A DNA stretch of 64,000 nt from Gemmatirosa kalamazoonensis (GTDB lineage Bacteria > Gemmatimonadota > Gemmatimonadetes > Gemmatimonadales > Gemmatimonadaceae): NCBI RefSeq assembly GCF_000522985.1, contig NZ_CP007128.1, positions 868,001 through 932,000 on the forward strand, read 5' to 3'. The notes below the pieces were generated by a model. It was not told the DNA's origin, did not search any database, and was given only the letters and a program-made list of their open reading frames with translations. The position numbers and the translations under genes were made by a program. Shown piece by piece: positions 34,368-43,195 of the stretch; positions within the stretch are counted from its first letter, which is position 1, and each line of letters opens with the position of its first letter.

Positions 34368-37268
34368 ATGCACTCGCTCGCCGTTCTCGCCGCCCTCGCC
34401 CTGCAACCCACGCTTCCCGGCACCGCCCGCACCCCCGCCTACGCGCCCGACGGCCGGCTCGCGATCGCCGTCGACGGCGACCTGTGGGTGAGCGCCGCGC
34501 CGGTGACGACGGCGCCTAACGCGGTGCGCTGGATCCGCGTCACGTCGGGCGCCGCGTGGGACCGCGAGCCGGCATGGACGCGCGACGGCGCGGCGCTCGT
34601 CTTCGCGTCCGACCGCGCCGGCGGATTCGATCTGTGGCGCGTGCGCGTGGGCGCCGACGGCGCGGCGGGCGCGCCGGAGCGGCTCACGACGGCGCCGGAG
34701 CCGGAGGGCGAGCCGAGCGTGGCGCCGGACGGGCGCGTCGCGTTCGTGCGCGGCCAGGGCGCCGCGGCGCGGCTCTGGATCCGGCTGCCTAACGGCGAGG
34801 AGCGGCGCCTCGGGCGCGGCGACGCGCCGGAGCGGTGGCCGGCGTTCTCTCCCGACGGCGCGCGGCTCGTGTCGATCGCGCCCGACGAGCGTGGCGCACG
34901 GATCCGCGTGCGTCGTCTCGCCGGCGGCGACAGCGTGCTCTCCGACAGCACGGTGCTGACCGGCCAGCCGGCCGAGCGCCCGGCGTGGGCACCGGCGGGG
35001 GACCGGCTCGCGTTCGCCGGCGTGTCGGGCGGCACGCGCGGCGTGTTCGTGACGCCGCTCGACGGCCGCTACGTGAACCTCGTGAGCGCGCGCCGCGCCG
35101 CGCCCGCGTGGTCGCCCGACGGCCGCACGATCGCGCTCGCGCCGTTAGGCGACGACGCGCCGGGCTACAACGGCGACCCGGATCGGCTGCGCGACCCCGC
35201 ACGCGACGTCGGCGAGCGGCTGCGCGACGCGCGCGACACCGCGGGGCTGTGGACCATCGACGCGCCGGCCGCGGTGGACGCCTCGCTCGCCCCGCGCGCG
35301 ATCGCGCTCGACCGGCCGCGCGCGGAGCGCAACGCGGAGGCGTTCGACCGCGCGTGGACGCGCACGGCCGCGCTCTACTTCGCGGGCGACTCGGCGCGCG
35401 ACCGACGCCGCGCGTGGGAGGCGGTGCGCGACCGGCTGCGCCCCGCGGCGCTCGCCGCGGCGAGCGACTCCACGCTGGAGGACGTGATCCACCGCGCGAT
35501 GCTGGAGCGGCCCCCGCTCCGCGCGAGCGCGACGGGGCGTGCCGCGGTGTCGAGCGCGCATCCGGTGGCGACGGCGGCCGGGCTGGAGATCCTGCGGCGC
35601 GGCGGCAACGTCGTCGACGCGGCCGTCGCGGTGTCGTTCGCGTTAGGCGTCGTGGAGCCGGACGCGAGCGGCGTCGGCGGCTACGGCGAGATGCTCGTCC
35701 GGCAGCGCGGGATGGCGCGACCGGCGCTCGTCGAGTTCATGGGACGCGTGCCCGAGGAGGCGACGCTCGACGACGGCGCGCTGCTCGTGAACGGCCGCTA
35801 TCCGGACGACGGCCCCGTGCTGCCCGTGGTGCCGGGCACCGTCGCGGGGATGCACACCGCGTGGAAGCGGTTCGGCAGCGGCAAGATCCCGTGGGCCGAG
35901 CTGCTCGCGCCGGCGATCCGCGCCGCGCGCGGCGGCTACGCCGTGAGCGAGGGCCTCGCGACGACGCTCGCCACCGAGCGCGCGCACTTCATGAAATACG
36001 CCGGCAGCCGCGCGCTGTTCTTTCGCGAGGGTCGTCCGTTGGGCGTCGGCGACACGGTGCGCAACCCCGACCTCGCGTGGGTGCTCGAGCAGATCGCGGC
36101 GCGCGGCGCGGACGGCTTCTATCGCGGCGAGGTGGCGCGCCGGCTCGTGCAGGACCTGCGCGGCCAGGGGAACGCGATGCGCCTGACGGACCTCGCGCGC
36201 TACTACGCGGCGGAGCGCGAGCCGGTGGGCGGCACGTACCGCGGCCTGACGGTGTGGTCGAGCGCACCGCCGGTGTCCGGGGGCGCGTCGCTCGTCTCGC
36301 AGCTCCAGATCCTCGAGCAGCTCGCGCCGACGCCGCGCCCGTACCCCGACGACGCCGCGACGCTGCACGCGATGCTCGCCGCGTGGCAGCTCGTGCCGAG
36401 CACGCGCGGGCGCATCGCCGACCCCGGGCTGTGGCCGGTGGACGTGACGCCGTTCACGAGCCGCGACACGGCGCGGGCGCGCGCGCGCTGCTTCGATCCG
36501 TCGCGCGCGGTGACGCTGCCGTGCGAGCCCGCGAAGACGACAATTGAACCGCAGAGGACGCAGAGGACGCAGAGGAGAACCAATTCGATGGTTTCCTCTG
36601 CGTCCTCTGCGTCCTCTGCGGTCGATGCCGTTGCCGAGTCACCGTGCGGCCCGGAGCACGCGCGCGAGGTCACCGCCTGCCACTCTGCCGGCACGACCGC
36701 GTTCACCGTGGCCGACGCAGAGGGCAACGTCGTCGCGGTGACGCAGACGTTAGGCACGTGGGGCGGCAACTTCTACGTCTCGCCGGGGCTCGGCTTCCTG
36801 TACAACGACAAGCTCACGTCGTACGGCACCGACCCGGCGGAGTACGGCGCACGCCTGCCGAACGCGCGGCACGGCTCGACGCTCGCGCCGACGATCGTGC
36901 TCGACGGCGCGGGGCCCGACGCGCGCCCGGTGCTCGCGGTCGGCGCGGCGGGCAACGCGTGGATCGGATCGGCGGTGTACCAGACGCTCGTCGGCGCGGT
37001 GGACGGAAAGCTCGACGCGCAGCGCGCGCTCGAGCTGCCGCGCTTCCTGCCGAGCGGGCGCGGGCCGGACGGGCCGGCCGTGCAGCTCGAGGACGGCTTC
37101 GCCCCCGCCGCGATGCGCCGGCTGCAGGCGTTAGGCTACCGGCTGCAGTTCGTGTCGCTCCCCGGCGAGCTGCGCGAGGGCTACGGCGCGGCGATCACGT
37201 TCGGGCGCGGCACGGTGACGGCGGGGGCCGACCCGCGGCGCGCGGGGGCGGCGGGCGCCGTGCGGTGA
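34368..37268 (+). CDS. TolB-like propeller fused to gamma-glutamyltransferase
   Basis: The 966-residue secreted protein (signal peptide about 1-18) has PD40/TolB-like propeller repeats to about residue 310 (APDGRLAIAVDGDLW, WTRDGAALVFASDR, FSPDGARLVSIAPDERG), a helical linker, and a gamma-glutamyltransferase domain from about 385 (SSAHPVATAAGLEILRRGGN). GGTs self-cleave before a Thr; here the candidates are Thr776/777 in AGTTAFTVADAEGN. A 73-bp palindromic repeat is inserted in frame and encodes residues 728-752, just before that site. ATG 34368 gives the signal peptide. The propeller may bind peptide substrates. Confidence 0.9.
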   Translation: MHSLAVLAALALQPTLPGTARTPAYAPDGRLAIAVDGDLWVSAAPVTTAPNAVRWIRVTSGAAWDREPAWTRDGAALVFASDRAGGFDLWRVRVGADGAAGAPERLTTAPEPEGEPSVAPDGRVAFVRGQGAAARLWIRLPNGEERRLGRGDAPERWPAFSPDGARLVSIAPDERGARIRVRRLAGGDSVLSDSTVLTGQPAERPAWAPAGDRLAFAGVSGGTRGVFVTPLDGRYVNLVSARRAAPAWSPDGRTIALAPLGDDAPGYNGDPDRLRDPARDVGERLRDARDTAGLWTIDAPAAVDASLAPRAIALDRPRAERNAEAFDRAWTRTAALYFAGDSARDRRRAWEAVRDRLRPAALAAASDSTLEDVIHRAMLERPPLRASATGRAAVSSAHPVATAAGLEILRRGGNVVDAAVAVSFALGVVEPDASGVGGYGEMLVRQRGMARPALVEFMGRVPEEATLDDGALLVNGRYPDDGPVLPVVPGTVAGMHTAWKRFGSGKIPWAELLAPAIRAARGGYAVSEGLATTLATERAHFMKYAGSRALFFREGRPLGVGDTVRNPDLAWVLEQIAARGADGFYRGEVARRLVQDLRGQGNAMRLTDLARYYAAEREPVGGTYRGLTVWSSAPPVSGGASLVSQLQILEQLAPTPRPYPDDAATLHAMLAAWQLVPSTRGRIADPGLWPVDVTPFTSRDTARARARCFDPSRAVTLPCEPAKTTIEPQRTQRTQRRTNSMVSSASSASSAVDAVAESPCGPEHAREVTACHSAGTTAFTVADAEGNVVAVTQTLGTWGGNFYVSPGLGFLYNDKLTSYGTDPAEYGARLPNARHGSTLAPTIVLDGAGPDARPVLAVGAAGNAWIGSAVYQTLVGAVDGKLDAQRALELPRFLPSGRGPDGPAVQLEDGFAPAAMRRLQALGYRLQFVSLPGELREGYGAAITFGRGTVTAGADPRRAGAAGAVR
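36549..36621. repeat. CAGAGGACG palindromic repeat inside the GGT gene
   Basis: A 27-bp perfect inverted repeat (36549-36575 with 36595-36621) of CAGAGGACG units around a 19-nt loop that contains AACCA/TGGTT. It is read through in frame as a Gln/Arg/Thr-rich then Ser/Ala-rich segment. Structure matches the intergenic opposed-tandem elements of this window, but this one lies inside a coding region. Confidence 0.93.
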
Positions 37269-37429
37269 GTCGACAGGATGGACAGGAGCCCAGGGCTCTT
37301 TGTCGGACAGGATGACAGGACGGAGAGGAGAACCAACAAGCGCGCTGCTCTTGGTGTTGGGTTCTTCTCCTGTCCGTCCTGTTATCATCCTGTCTGCCTT
37401 TTGTTAGGCTCGTCTCTCATCCTGTCGAC
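37269..37429. repeat. GACAGGATG family element, copy 1
   Basis: The outer arms are GTCGACAGGATG (37269-37280) and its exact complement (37418-37429); inside are further GACAGGATGACAGGACGG units facing CCGTCCTGTTATCATCCTGTC, plus a central AACCAACAAG/CTTGGTGTTGG-like stem. The right arm contributes the stop codon of the GxxExxY gene. The segment GGGCTCTTTGTCGGACAGG recurs, inverted, at the second copy near 37996-38018. Confidence 0.9.
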
Positions 37430-37806
37430 GCGCGCTTCCGGTACTCGCGCCATTTCCGCCGGAACTCGAGCCGCGGCGCACCGAAGTTGAGCAGAAGCCC
37501 GGTGTCGAGGCCGGCCGCGGTGAGGTAATTGACGGTCTGGACCTCGTGCGACGGGGCGAGCGCGCGCACGGCTTTGGCCTCGACCAGCAGACGCTCGTCG
37601 ACGAGGATGTCGGCGTTGAAGGCGCCGATCATGACGCCGCGGTAGCGTACCTCGAGCGGCTTCTCACGCTCCACGCTCATGCCGGCGAGACGCAGCTCGT
37701 ACGTGAGCGCGTTCTTGTATACCGACTCGAGAAAACCGGGCCCCAGTGCCCGGTGGACGGTCATCGCGCAACCGATGATCACACGCGTCTGCGCCTCGTG
37801 CTCCAT
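37417..37806 (-). CDS. GxxExxY protein
   Basis: The 129-residue protein matches the GxxExxY family (PF13366): VIIGCAMTVHRALGPGFLESVYKNAL contains the name motif GFLESVY, followed by ADILVDERLLVEAKAV, which looks like a PD-(D/E)XK-like core (D...E-K). Function in the family is unknown; a nuclease-like role has been suggested because of that core. I choose ATG 37806 (MEHEAQTR), the usual family start. Its stop TGA and last residues are encoded by the repeat element. Confidence 0.88.
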   Translation of the reverse strand: MEHEAQTRVIIGCAMTVHRALGPGFLESVYKNALTYELRLAGMSVEREKPLEVRYRGVMIGAFNADILVDERLLVEAKAVRALAPSHEVQTVNYLTAAGLDTGLLLNFGAPRLEFRRKWREYRKRASTG

Positions 37807-37916
37807 GATCGCAGGACAGGAGGAGACCATCTCAGCCAGGGACAGTCTCGATTCTCGCCACGTCCATGGTCACAGACGCGTCCTTTTCATTGCATGCGGG
37901 GCGATTCCGTTGCAGT

Positions 37917-38030
37917 GACAGGATGACATGACGGACAGGATGAACACCAACAACAACTGCTTCGTTGTTGGTGTTCATCCTGTCCGTCGTGTCATCCTGT
38001 CCAACAAGGAGCCGCGGATCCTGTCGATCC
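37917..38030. repeat. GACAGGATG family element, copy 2
   Basis: GACAGGATGAC (37917-37927) pairs with GTCATCCTGTC (37991-38001); the whole 85 bp forms a nearly perfect hairpin with inner stem GAACACCAACAACAA and its complement around CTGCTTCG. The right flank to about 38030 is homologous to the left part of copy 1 (NACAAAGAGCC, then the CGACAGGAT word, inverted). Fills the 235-bp gap between two minus-strand genes. Confidence 0.9.
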
Positions 38031-38041
38031 CGTCCGCGCCC

Positions 38042-40114
38042 TCACCGCAGCGTGAACTTCCCCGTCACCGTCGTCGCGATGTTCGACGTGTTGAGCACCG
38101 TGAGCCGGAACTGCTTCGTCCCCGCGGTCGAGTAGCTCCGCGTCACGCGTCCGCCGGTCTGCAGCGACCCGTCGAGGAAGTCCCACGTATACGACGCGAT
38201 CCCGATGTCGTCGCGCGACGCGGACGCGTCGAACGTGCAGGTGCGGCCGGTGCACGTGACGCGCGCCGTCGCCGTCGGCGGGCGCGGCGTCGTGGCGGCG
38301 GAGATCTGCACCTGCGACGACTGTCCCACGTCGTCGGTGACGGTGAGCGTGGCGGCGTACGTGCCGGCGGTGCGGTAGGCGTGCGACGTCGCAGTGCCCG
38401 CGCTGGCGCTGCCGTCGCCGTAGGTCCACGCGTAGCGCGTCACCTTCCCGTCGTCGGTGCTGCGCGACGCATCGAACCGGCACGTCCAGCCGGTGCACGT
38501 CACCGTCGCGCGCGCGGTCGGCGCACCGTCGGTCACGCGTACGGTGTCCTGGCGCGAGGCGGTGAGGCCGCGCGCGTTCGTCACCGTCAGGCGCGCGATG
38601 TAGGTGCCGTCCACCTGGTACTTGTGCGTCGTCGTCGCCGTCGAGCCCGTCCCCGTCTCGCCGTACGTCCACGCCCATTTCGCGATGCGCTCCGCGTCGG
38701 TCGATGCGCGGCCGTCGAACGTGCACGAGCGCCGCGCGCAGGTGATCGACGCGCGCGCCGTCGGCGGCGAGACGAACGTGCCCGGGGTGCCGCCCGCCGT
38801 GCCGGGGTTCGGCGCGCTCCCGCTGGCGGGGAGATAGAGCAGCCGGTTGTTCGTCACGTTCGCGCCGCGGATCGCGCCGGACGTCGCGCCCGCGCCGAGT
38901 GCCGCGCTCACCTGCGCCGGCGTCGCCGCGGGGAACTGCGCGAGGTACAGCGTGGCCACGCCGGCGGCGTACGGCGAGGCGGCCGACGTCCCGCTCCACG
39001 GCGCGTAGGCGTGGTCGCCCGACGCGTCGGCGCCGTCGACGTTCGCGCCCGGCGCCCACAGATCCACGCAGCTGCCCCAGTTCGAGAAGCTCGCGCGATT
39101 GTCGGACACGTCGGTCGCGCCGACGGTGATCGCGGTCGGCTCGCCGGCGGGGCTGAAGCCGCACGCGTTCGCGTCGCTGTTGCCCGCCGCGACGACGACG
39201 GCGATGCCCGCCTGCGTCGCCTGCGCGACCGCCTGGTTCACCGGCACGCACACGCCGGTGATGCCTAACGACATGTTGATCACCGCCGGACCCGGGTGCC
39301 GGCGCACCTGATCGATCACCCAGTCGATCGCCTGCACGATGCCGACCGACGATCCGCTCCCCGCGCAGTCCAGCACGCGCACGGCGACGATGTCGGCCTG
39401 GCGCGCGGTGCCCATCGTCGCGCCGGCGGCGTCGGAGGCGACCTTGGTGCCGTGCCCGTTGCAGTCGCCGCTCGTCGTGCCGCCGTCGATGTAGTCCGGC
39501 CCGTACGTCACGCGTCCCGCGTACTCGGCGTGCGACGCGCGGACGCCGGTGTCGACGACGTAGATCGTGACGCCGTCGCCGTCGCCGGTGAACGTCGCCG
39601 CGCCGTCGAGCGGCAGCGCGCGCTGCGTGATGCGGTCGAGCGCCCACGGGGGCGCGGAGAGGCCGAGCAGCGCGGTGTGCTGACCGAACACGCCTCGTCC
39701 CACCGGCGCGGTCCACGCCGCGACGTCGTCCAGCGTCACCGTGCGCGGCGGCTCCGAGTACGCCACGCGCGCGTCGCCCGCCACCGCCGCGGCCTCCGTC
39801 GGCGTGAGCGGTGCGACGAAGCCACGCGACGCGAGCAGCGGCTCGATCGAGTCGGCCCGCGCGCCGGCGTCGGGGGCATGGTCGGCGAGCAGCGCGCGCG
39901 CGACCGCGAGCACCGGCTCGGTGCCCTCCTCGTCGAGCATGACGAGCGTGCGAGCGGCGGCCTCCGGCGCCGGCGGCGTCGGGTCAGCGACCGCGGGAAG
40001 GAGCTCGACGGGCATCTCGACGGCGCTGCCGCCGCCCGAGGCCGGGCCAAGCGTCGTGTCGGTGCACGCCACGGCCGCGGCGAGGACGAGGAGCAGAGAA
40101 CGACGCAGGCGCAT
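38042..40114 (-). CDS. Subtilisin-like serine protease with three PKD domains
   Basis: The 690-residue lipoprotein-type precursor (Cys17 after AAAVA) has an I9-like propeptide (about 50-125), a proteinase-K-like S8 domain with Asp188 (VVDTGV), His221 (GHGTKVAS) and Ser377 (GTSAASPYAAG), and three C-terminal PKD domains (about 435-690). Each PKD repeats the pattern TCxxxxCxFDxxxS and ends WxYGxG or WDFLDG, so each probably has its own disulfide. It should be an exported protease acting on proteins, with PKD modules for substrate binding. Isolated gene. Confidence 0.94.
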   Translation of the reverse strand: MRLRRSLLLVLAAAVACTDTTLGPASGGGSAVEMPVELLPAVADPTPPAPEAAARTLVMLDEEGTEPVLAVARALLADHAPDAGARADSIEPLLASRGFVAPLTPTEAAAVAGDARVAYSEPPRTVTLDDVAAWTAPVGRGVFGQHTALLGLSAPPWALDRITQRALPLDGAATFTGDGDGVTIYVVDTGVRASHAEYAGRVTYGPDYIDGGTTSGDCNGHGTKVASDAAGATMGTARQADIVAVRVLDCAGSGSSVGIVQAIDWVIDQVRRHPGPAVINMSLGITGVCVPVNQAVAQATQAGIAVVVAAGNSDANACGFSPAGEPTAITVGATDVSDNRASFSNWGSCVDLWAPGANVDGADASGDHAYAPWSGTSAASPYAAGVATLYLAQFPAATPAQVSAALGAGATSGAIRGANVTNNRLLYLPASGSAPNPGTAGGTPGTFVSPPTARASITCARRSCTFDGRASTDAERIAKWAWTYGETGTGSTATTTHKYQVDGTYIARLTVTNARGLTASRQDTVRVTDGAPTARATVTCTGWTCRFDASRSTDDGKVTRYAWTYGDGSASAGTATSHAYRTAGTYAATLTVTDDVGQSSQVQISAATTPRPPTATARVTCTGRTCTFDASASRDDIGIASYTWDFLDGSLQTGGRVTRSYSTAGTKQFRLTVLNTSNIATTVTGKFTLR

Positions 40115-40154
40115 GCCGGGAGGTATCGGCTGCGGGCCGCGTGGACTTGAACCG

Positions 40155-40679
40155 TCAGAGCAACAGCGCCCCTTCGTGCGCGAGCAGCCACTGCTTGCGC
40201 GCGATGCCGCCGCCGAAGCCGGTGAGCGACCCGTCGGTGCCGATCACGCGGTGGCACGGTACGACGATCGGCAGCGGGTTGCGGCCGTTCGCCGCGCCCA
40301 CGGCGCGCGTCGCCCGCACGTCGCCGACGCGGCGCGCGAGGTCGAGGTAGCTGATCGTCCGCCCGTACGGGATGTCGCGGAGCGCCATCCACACGCGGCG
40401 CTGGAACGGCGTGCCACGCGGCGCGAGCGGGAGTTCGAACGTCGTGCGTGCGCCGGCGAAGTACTCGGCGAGCTGCACGCGCGCGGCGTCGAGCGTGCGC
40501 GACGCGGCGTCGTGCCCGAGCGCGGGCGCGGCGAGATCCGATGGCGGCGCGCCGTGGCGGTTCTCCTCGAACCACACGCCGACGAGCCCCGCGTCGTCGG
40601 CGGTGAGGAGCAGCCGCCCGACCGGGCTGTCGACGGCGAGCGCGCGCGTCGCGCCGGATGGCGCCGCGACGTCGGACAT
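40155..40679 (-). CDS. ogt: Methylated-DNA-[protein]-cysteine S-methyltransferase
   Basis: The 174-residue DNA repair protein takes alkyl groups from O6-alkylguanine. The acceptor Cys142 is in [10 protein letters not shown]; the helix-turn-helix region [21 protein letters not shown] and the ANGRNPLP loop are standard. No AraC-like Ada domain, so Ogt type. It ends on a minus-strand run with the GT4 gene, whose stop lies 2 bp upstream of its start, so both are probably one transcript although the functions are unrelated. Confidence 0.95.
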   Translation of the reverse strand: MSDVAAPSGATRALAVDSPVGRLLLTADDAGLVGVWFEENRHGAPPSDLAAPALGHDAASRTLDAARVQLAEYFAGARTTFELPLAPRGTPFQRRVWMALRDIPYGRTISYLDLARRVGDVRATRAVGAANGRNPLPIVVPCHRVIGTDGSLTGFGGGIARKQWLLAHEGALLL

Positions 40680-40681
40680 GC

Positions 40682-41818
40682 CTAACGCGCCGCGGCGCGT
40701 CGCGGCGCGACGCGCTTCGCTGCCCCGCGATCGCTCACCGACGCGTACACCGCCTCGTGCCGCGCGACGACGGCGCTCCAGTCGTACGCGGCGACGGGCT
40801 CGGCCCGCGAGCGCGCGGCGAGCGCCGCGAGGCGGAGCGGGTCGCGGCCCAGCGCGATGAGACGGTCGACCGTCTCGTCGTCCGACGCGACGAGGTAGCC
40901 GTGCGCACCATCGCGCACGAAGTCGCCGACGCCCGTGCCGCGGCGGGCGAGCACGGGCAGCCCCGCGGCGCGCGCCTCGAGCGCGGCGATGCCGAACGAC
41001 TCGTCCACCGTCGGCAGCACGAACGCGTCCGAGGCGTGGTACAGCTCGCGCAGCGCGGGACGCGAGAGCCACCCCGGCAGCCGCACGACGTCGCCGAGCC
41101 CGAGCCGCGCGACGAGGCGCTCGAGCGCCGGGCGCGCCGAGCCCTCGCCGGCGAGCGTGAGGCGGAGCCGCACGTCGGGGAGTGCGCGGCTGACCGCCGC
41201 GACGGCGCGGAGCAGCGCGGCCGGCCGCTTCTTGCGCGTCAGGCGCATGGCGCACGCGAGGCGCAGCGCACCCGCGCGCCCGTCGGCCACCGTACCGGCG
41301 CGCCACCACGCGAGGTCGACCGCGTTGGGCAGCACGCCCACCGGCGCGCCCGGCGCGACGCGACGCGCCTGGCCGGCGACGATCTCGCTCACGCCGGTGA
41401 CGGCGAGCGGCCAGCGGGCGGCGCCTAACGCTCGGTACGCGGCGCCGAGGTAGTGGGCCGACGTGCGCAGCACCGAGTGGAACGTGAGCACCGCGGGCAC
41501 GCCGCGGCGCCGCGCCGCCCACATCGCCGCCCACGCCGCGGGCGAGAACACGCTCGCGTGGCAGTGCGCCACGTCGTAGCGCCCCGCGTCGAGCGCGCGC
41601 CCGAGCGCGCCGACCAGCCGCGGGTCGATCGTCACGCCGGTCCCGGGCAGCAGCGGCAGCGCGAGCCGCCGCACGCCCAGATCCATGGGCCCCGGCGTCG
41701 GCGTGAGGACGTCCACCGCGTGGCCCGCGCCGCGCAGGCGCGCGGCGAGGTCGGCGAGGTGCAGCTCGATCCCGCCGCGGCGCGGCAGGTACATGTCGGA
41801 GACGAGCGCGATGCGCAC
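40682..41818 (-). CDS. GT4 glycosyltransferase, second paralogue
   Basis: The 378-residue enzyme starts [19 protein letters not shown], matching the GT4 enzyme at 16164-17405 (which has CDWYLPRVGGIETHVSDLA), and ends with the same donor-site block [19 protein letters not shown]. Basic residues in [13 protein letters not shown] correspond to RLAHRKRPRALV of the paralogue. It should transfer a sugar from a nucleotide donor to a membrane-lipid acceptor. The gene stands 138 bp from the serine palmitoyltransferase gene on the same strand, so a sphingolipid or related lipid acceptor is possible. Confidence 0.9.
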   Translation of the reverse strand: MRIALVSDMYLPRRGGIELHLADLAARLRGAGHAVDVLTPTPGPMDLGVRRLALPLLPGTGVTIDPRLVGALGRALDAGRYDVAHCHASVFSPAAWAAMWAARRRGVPAVLTFHSVLRTSAHYLGAAYRALGAARWPLAVTGVSEIVAGQARRVAPGAPVGVLPNAVDLAWWRAGTVADGRAGALRLACAMRLTRKKRPAALLRAVAAVSRALPDVRLRLTLAGEGSARPALERLVARLGLGDVVRLPGWLSRPALRELYHASDAFVLPTVDESFGIAALEARAAGLPVLARRGTGVGDFVRDGAHGYLVASDDETVDRLIALGRDPLRLAALAARSRAEPVAAYDWSAVVARHEAVYASVSDRGAAKRVAPRRAAAR

Positions 41819-41840
41819 CGCTGGTCCGTTAGGCGGCGCC

Positions 41841-41940
41841 GATGCGTCGGCGCTGATACGGCGGCGCCGATACGGCGGCGCTGAGCGCGCGCGGGATCAG
41901 GGCCGCCGCTTCAGAGCCGCCGCACCAGCGCCGACGCATC
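41841..41940. repeat. GATACGGCGGCGC opposed repeat
   Basis: GATGCGTCGGCGCTG (41841-41855) is exactly complementary to 41926-41940. Inside are three GATACGGCGGCGC-like direct units on the left and GCCGCCGC units on the right. It lies between two minus-strand genes. Confidence 0.85.
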
Positions 41941-41956
41941 GACACCGCCGCACCGG

Positions 41957-43195
41957 TCAGGCCGGAACGCGCTTGACGGCCTCGGCGAACGCCTCGACGA
42001 CGCGGTCGATCTGCTCGAACGTGTGCTCGGCGGTCATCGACAGCCGGATCTTGCACTCGTTCGGCGGCACGGCGGGGGGCACCACCGGGTGCACGAACAC
42101 GCCGGCGTCGAACAGGAAGCGCCAGATCTTCAGCGTGCGCGGCAGCGCGCCGACGACCACCGGGATGATCGGCGTCTCGCCCGGGCCCGCGTCGAGCCCC
42201 GCCGCGCGGAGCCCCTCCGACATGCGGCGCGTGTTCGCCCACAGCCGCGTGCGGCGCTCCGGCTCCTTCGCCATGATGTCGAGCGCGGCGAGGGTGCCCG
42301 CGACCGACGCGGGCGGCATGCTCGCGGTGAAGATCAGCGCGCGCGCGTGGTGCCGCAGATAGTGCAGCGCGTCCTCCGGCCCCGCGACGACGCCGCCGAC
42401 CGAGGCGAGCGACTTCGAGAACGTGGCCATCACCATGTCGACCTGGTCGTCGAGGCCGAAGTGGCGCGCCGTGCCCGAGCCGTCCTCGCCGAGGACGCCT
42501 AACGCGTGCGCGTCGTCGACGAGGAGCGCGGCGCCGTGGCGGCGCGTCACCTCGCAGAGCCCCGGCAGGTCGGCGATCGTGCCCTCCATCGAGAACACGC
42601 CGTCGGTGACGACGAGCTTCCCCGCCTCCTCCGGCGCCGCGGCGAGCTGCCGCTCGAGCTGCGCGATGTCGTTGTGCGCGTAGCGGTGCACCTCGCCTAA
42701 CGCGAGCCGCGCGCCGTCCACGATGCACGCGTGATCGAGCTTGTCGAGGAACGCGTGGTCACCGCGGCCGACGAGCGTCGCGATGACGCCGAGGCTCACC
42801 TGGAAGCCGGTCGTGAAGACGAGCGCCGCCTCCTTGCGGAACAGCTTCGCGAGCCGGTGCTCGAGCTCTCCGTGCAGGTCGAGCGTGCCGTTCAGCAGCC
42901 GGCTGCCGGTGGAGCCCGAGCCGTACTTGTGCAGCGCCCGCTCGCACGCCGCGAGCACCTCCGGGTGGTGCGTCAGCCCGAGGTAGTTGTTCGACCCGAG
43001 CATGACCTTCCACTGCCCCCCGATGCGCACCTCGGAGGTCGTCGACTCCTCGATCGGGGCGTAGTACGGGTAGACGCCGGCCGCCTGCACCTCGCGCGCG
43101 GCGGTGTACGACGCCGCCTTGTCGAACAGCGTCTTGCGCGGTGCGGCCGTCGGGGGCCCGTACGAGTCGTCGACGAGCTTGTGCGCGAGGGTCAT
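41957..43195 (-). CDS. spt: Serine palmitoyltransferase-like PLP enzyme
   Basis: The 412-residue enzyme belongs to the alpha-oxoamine synthases. The N-terminal QAAGVYPYYAPIEES and MLGSNNYLGLT (65-75) and the block DDAHALGVLGEDGSGTARHF resemble bacterial serine palmitoyltransferases of the Bacteroides type more than Kbl or BioF. PLP contacts are Asp227/His230 and the Schiff-base Lys261 in TFSKSLASVGG. It would condense serine with an acyl-CoA to 3-ketosphinganine. ATG 43195 overlaps the stop of the GNAT gene (ATGA), so both are co-translated. Assignment against Kbl/BioF rests on motif memory, not a search. Confidence 0.85.
   Translation of the reverse strand: MTLAHKLVDDSYGPPTAAPRKTLFDKAASYTAAREVQAAGVYPYYAPIEESTTSEVRIGGQWKVMLGSNNYLGLTHHPEVLAACERALHKYGSGSTGSRLLNGTLDLHGELEHRLAKLFRKEAALVFTTGFQVSLGVIATLVGRGDHAFLDKLDHACIVDGARLALGEVHRYAHNDIAQLERQLAAAPEEAGKLVVTDGVFSMEGTIADLPGLCEVTRRHGAALLVDDAHALGVLGEDGSGTARHFGLDDQVDMVMATFSKSLASVGGVVAGPEDALHYLRHHARALIFTASMPPASVAGTLAALDIMAKEPERRTRLWANTRRMSEGLRAAGLDAGPGETPIIPVVVGALPRTLKIWRFLFDAGVFVHPVVPPAVPPNECKIRLSMTAEHTFEQIDRVVEAFAEAVKRVPA

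Noticed and set aside
41957-43195. Glycine C-acetyltransferase (Kbl) or BioF for the PLP enzyme
   Set aside because: Neighbours are not tdh or bio genes, and the N-terminal GVYPYY and SNNYLGLT blocks fit serine palmitoyltransferase better; a tree is still needed.
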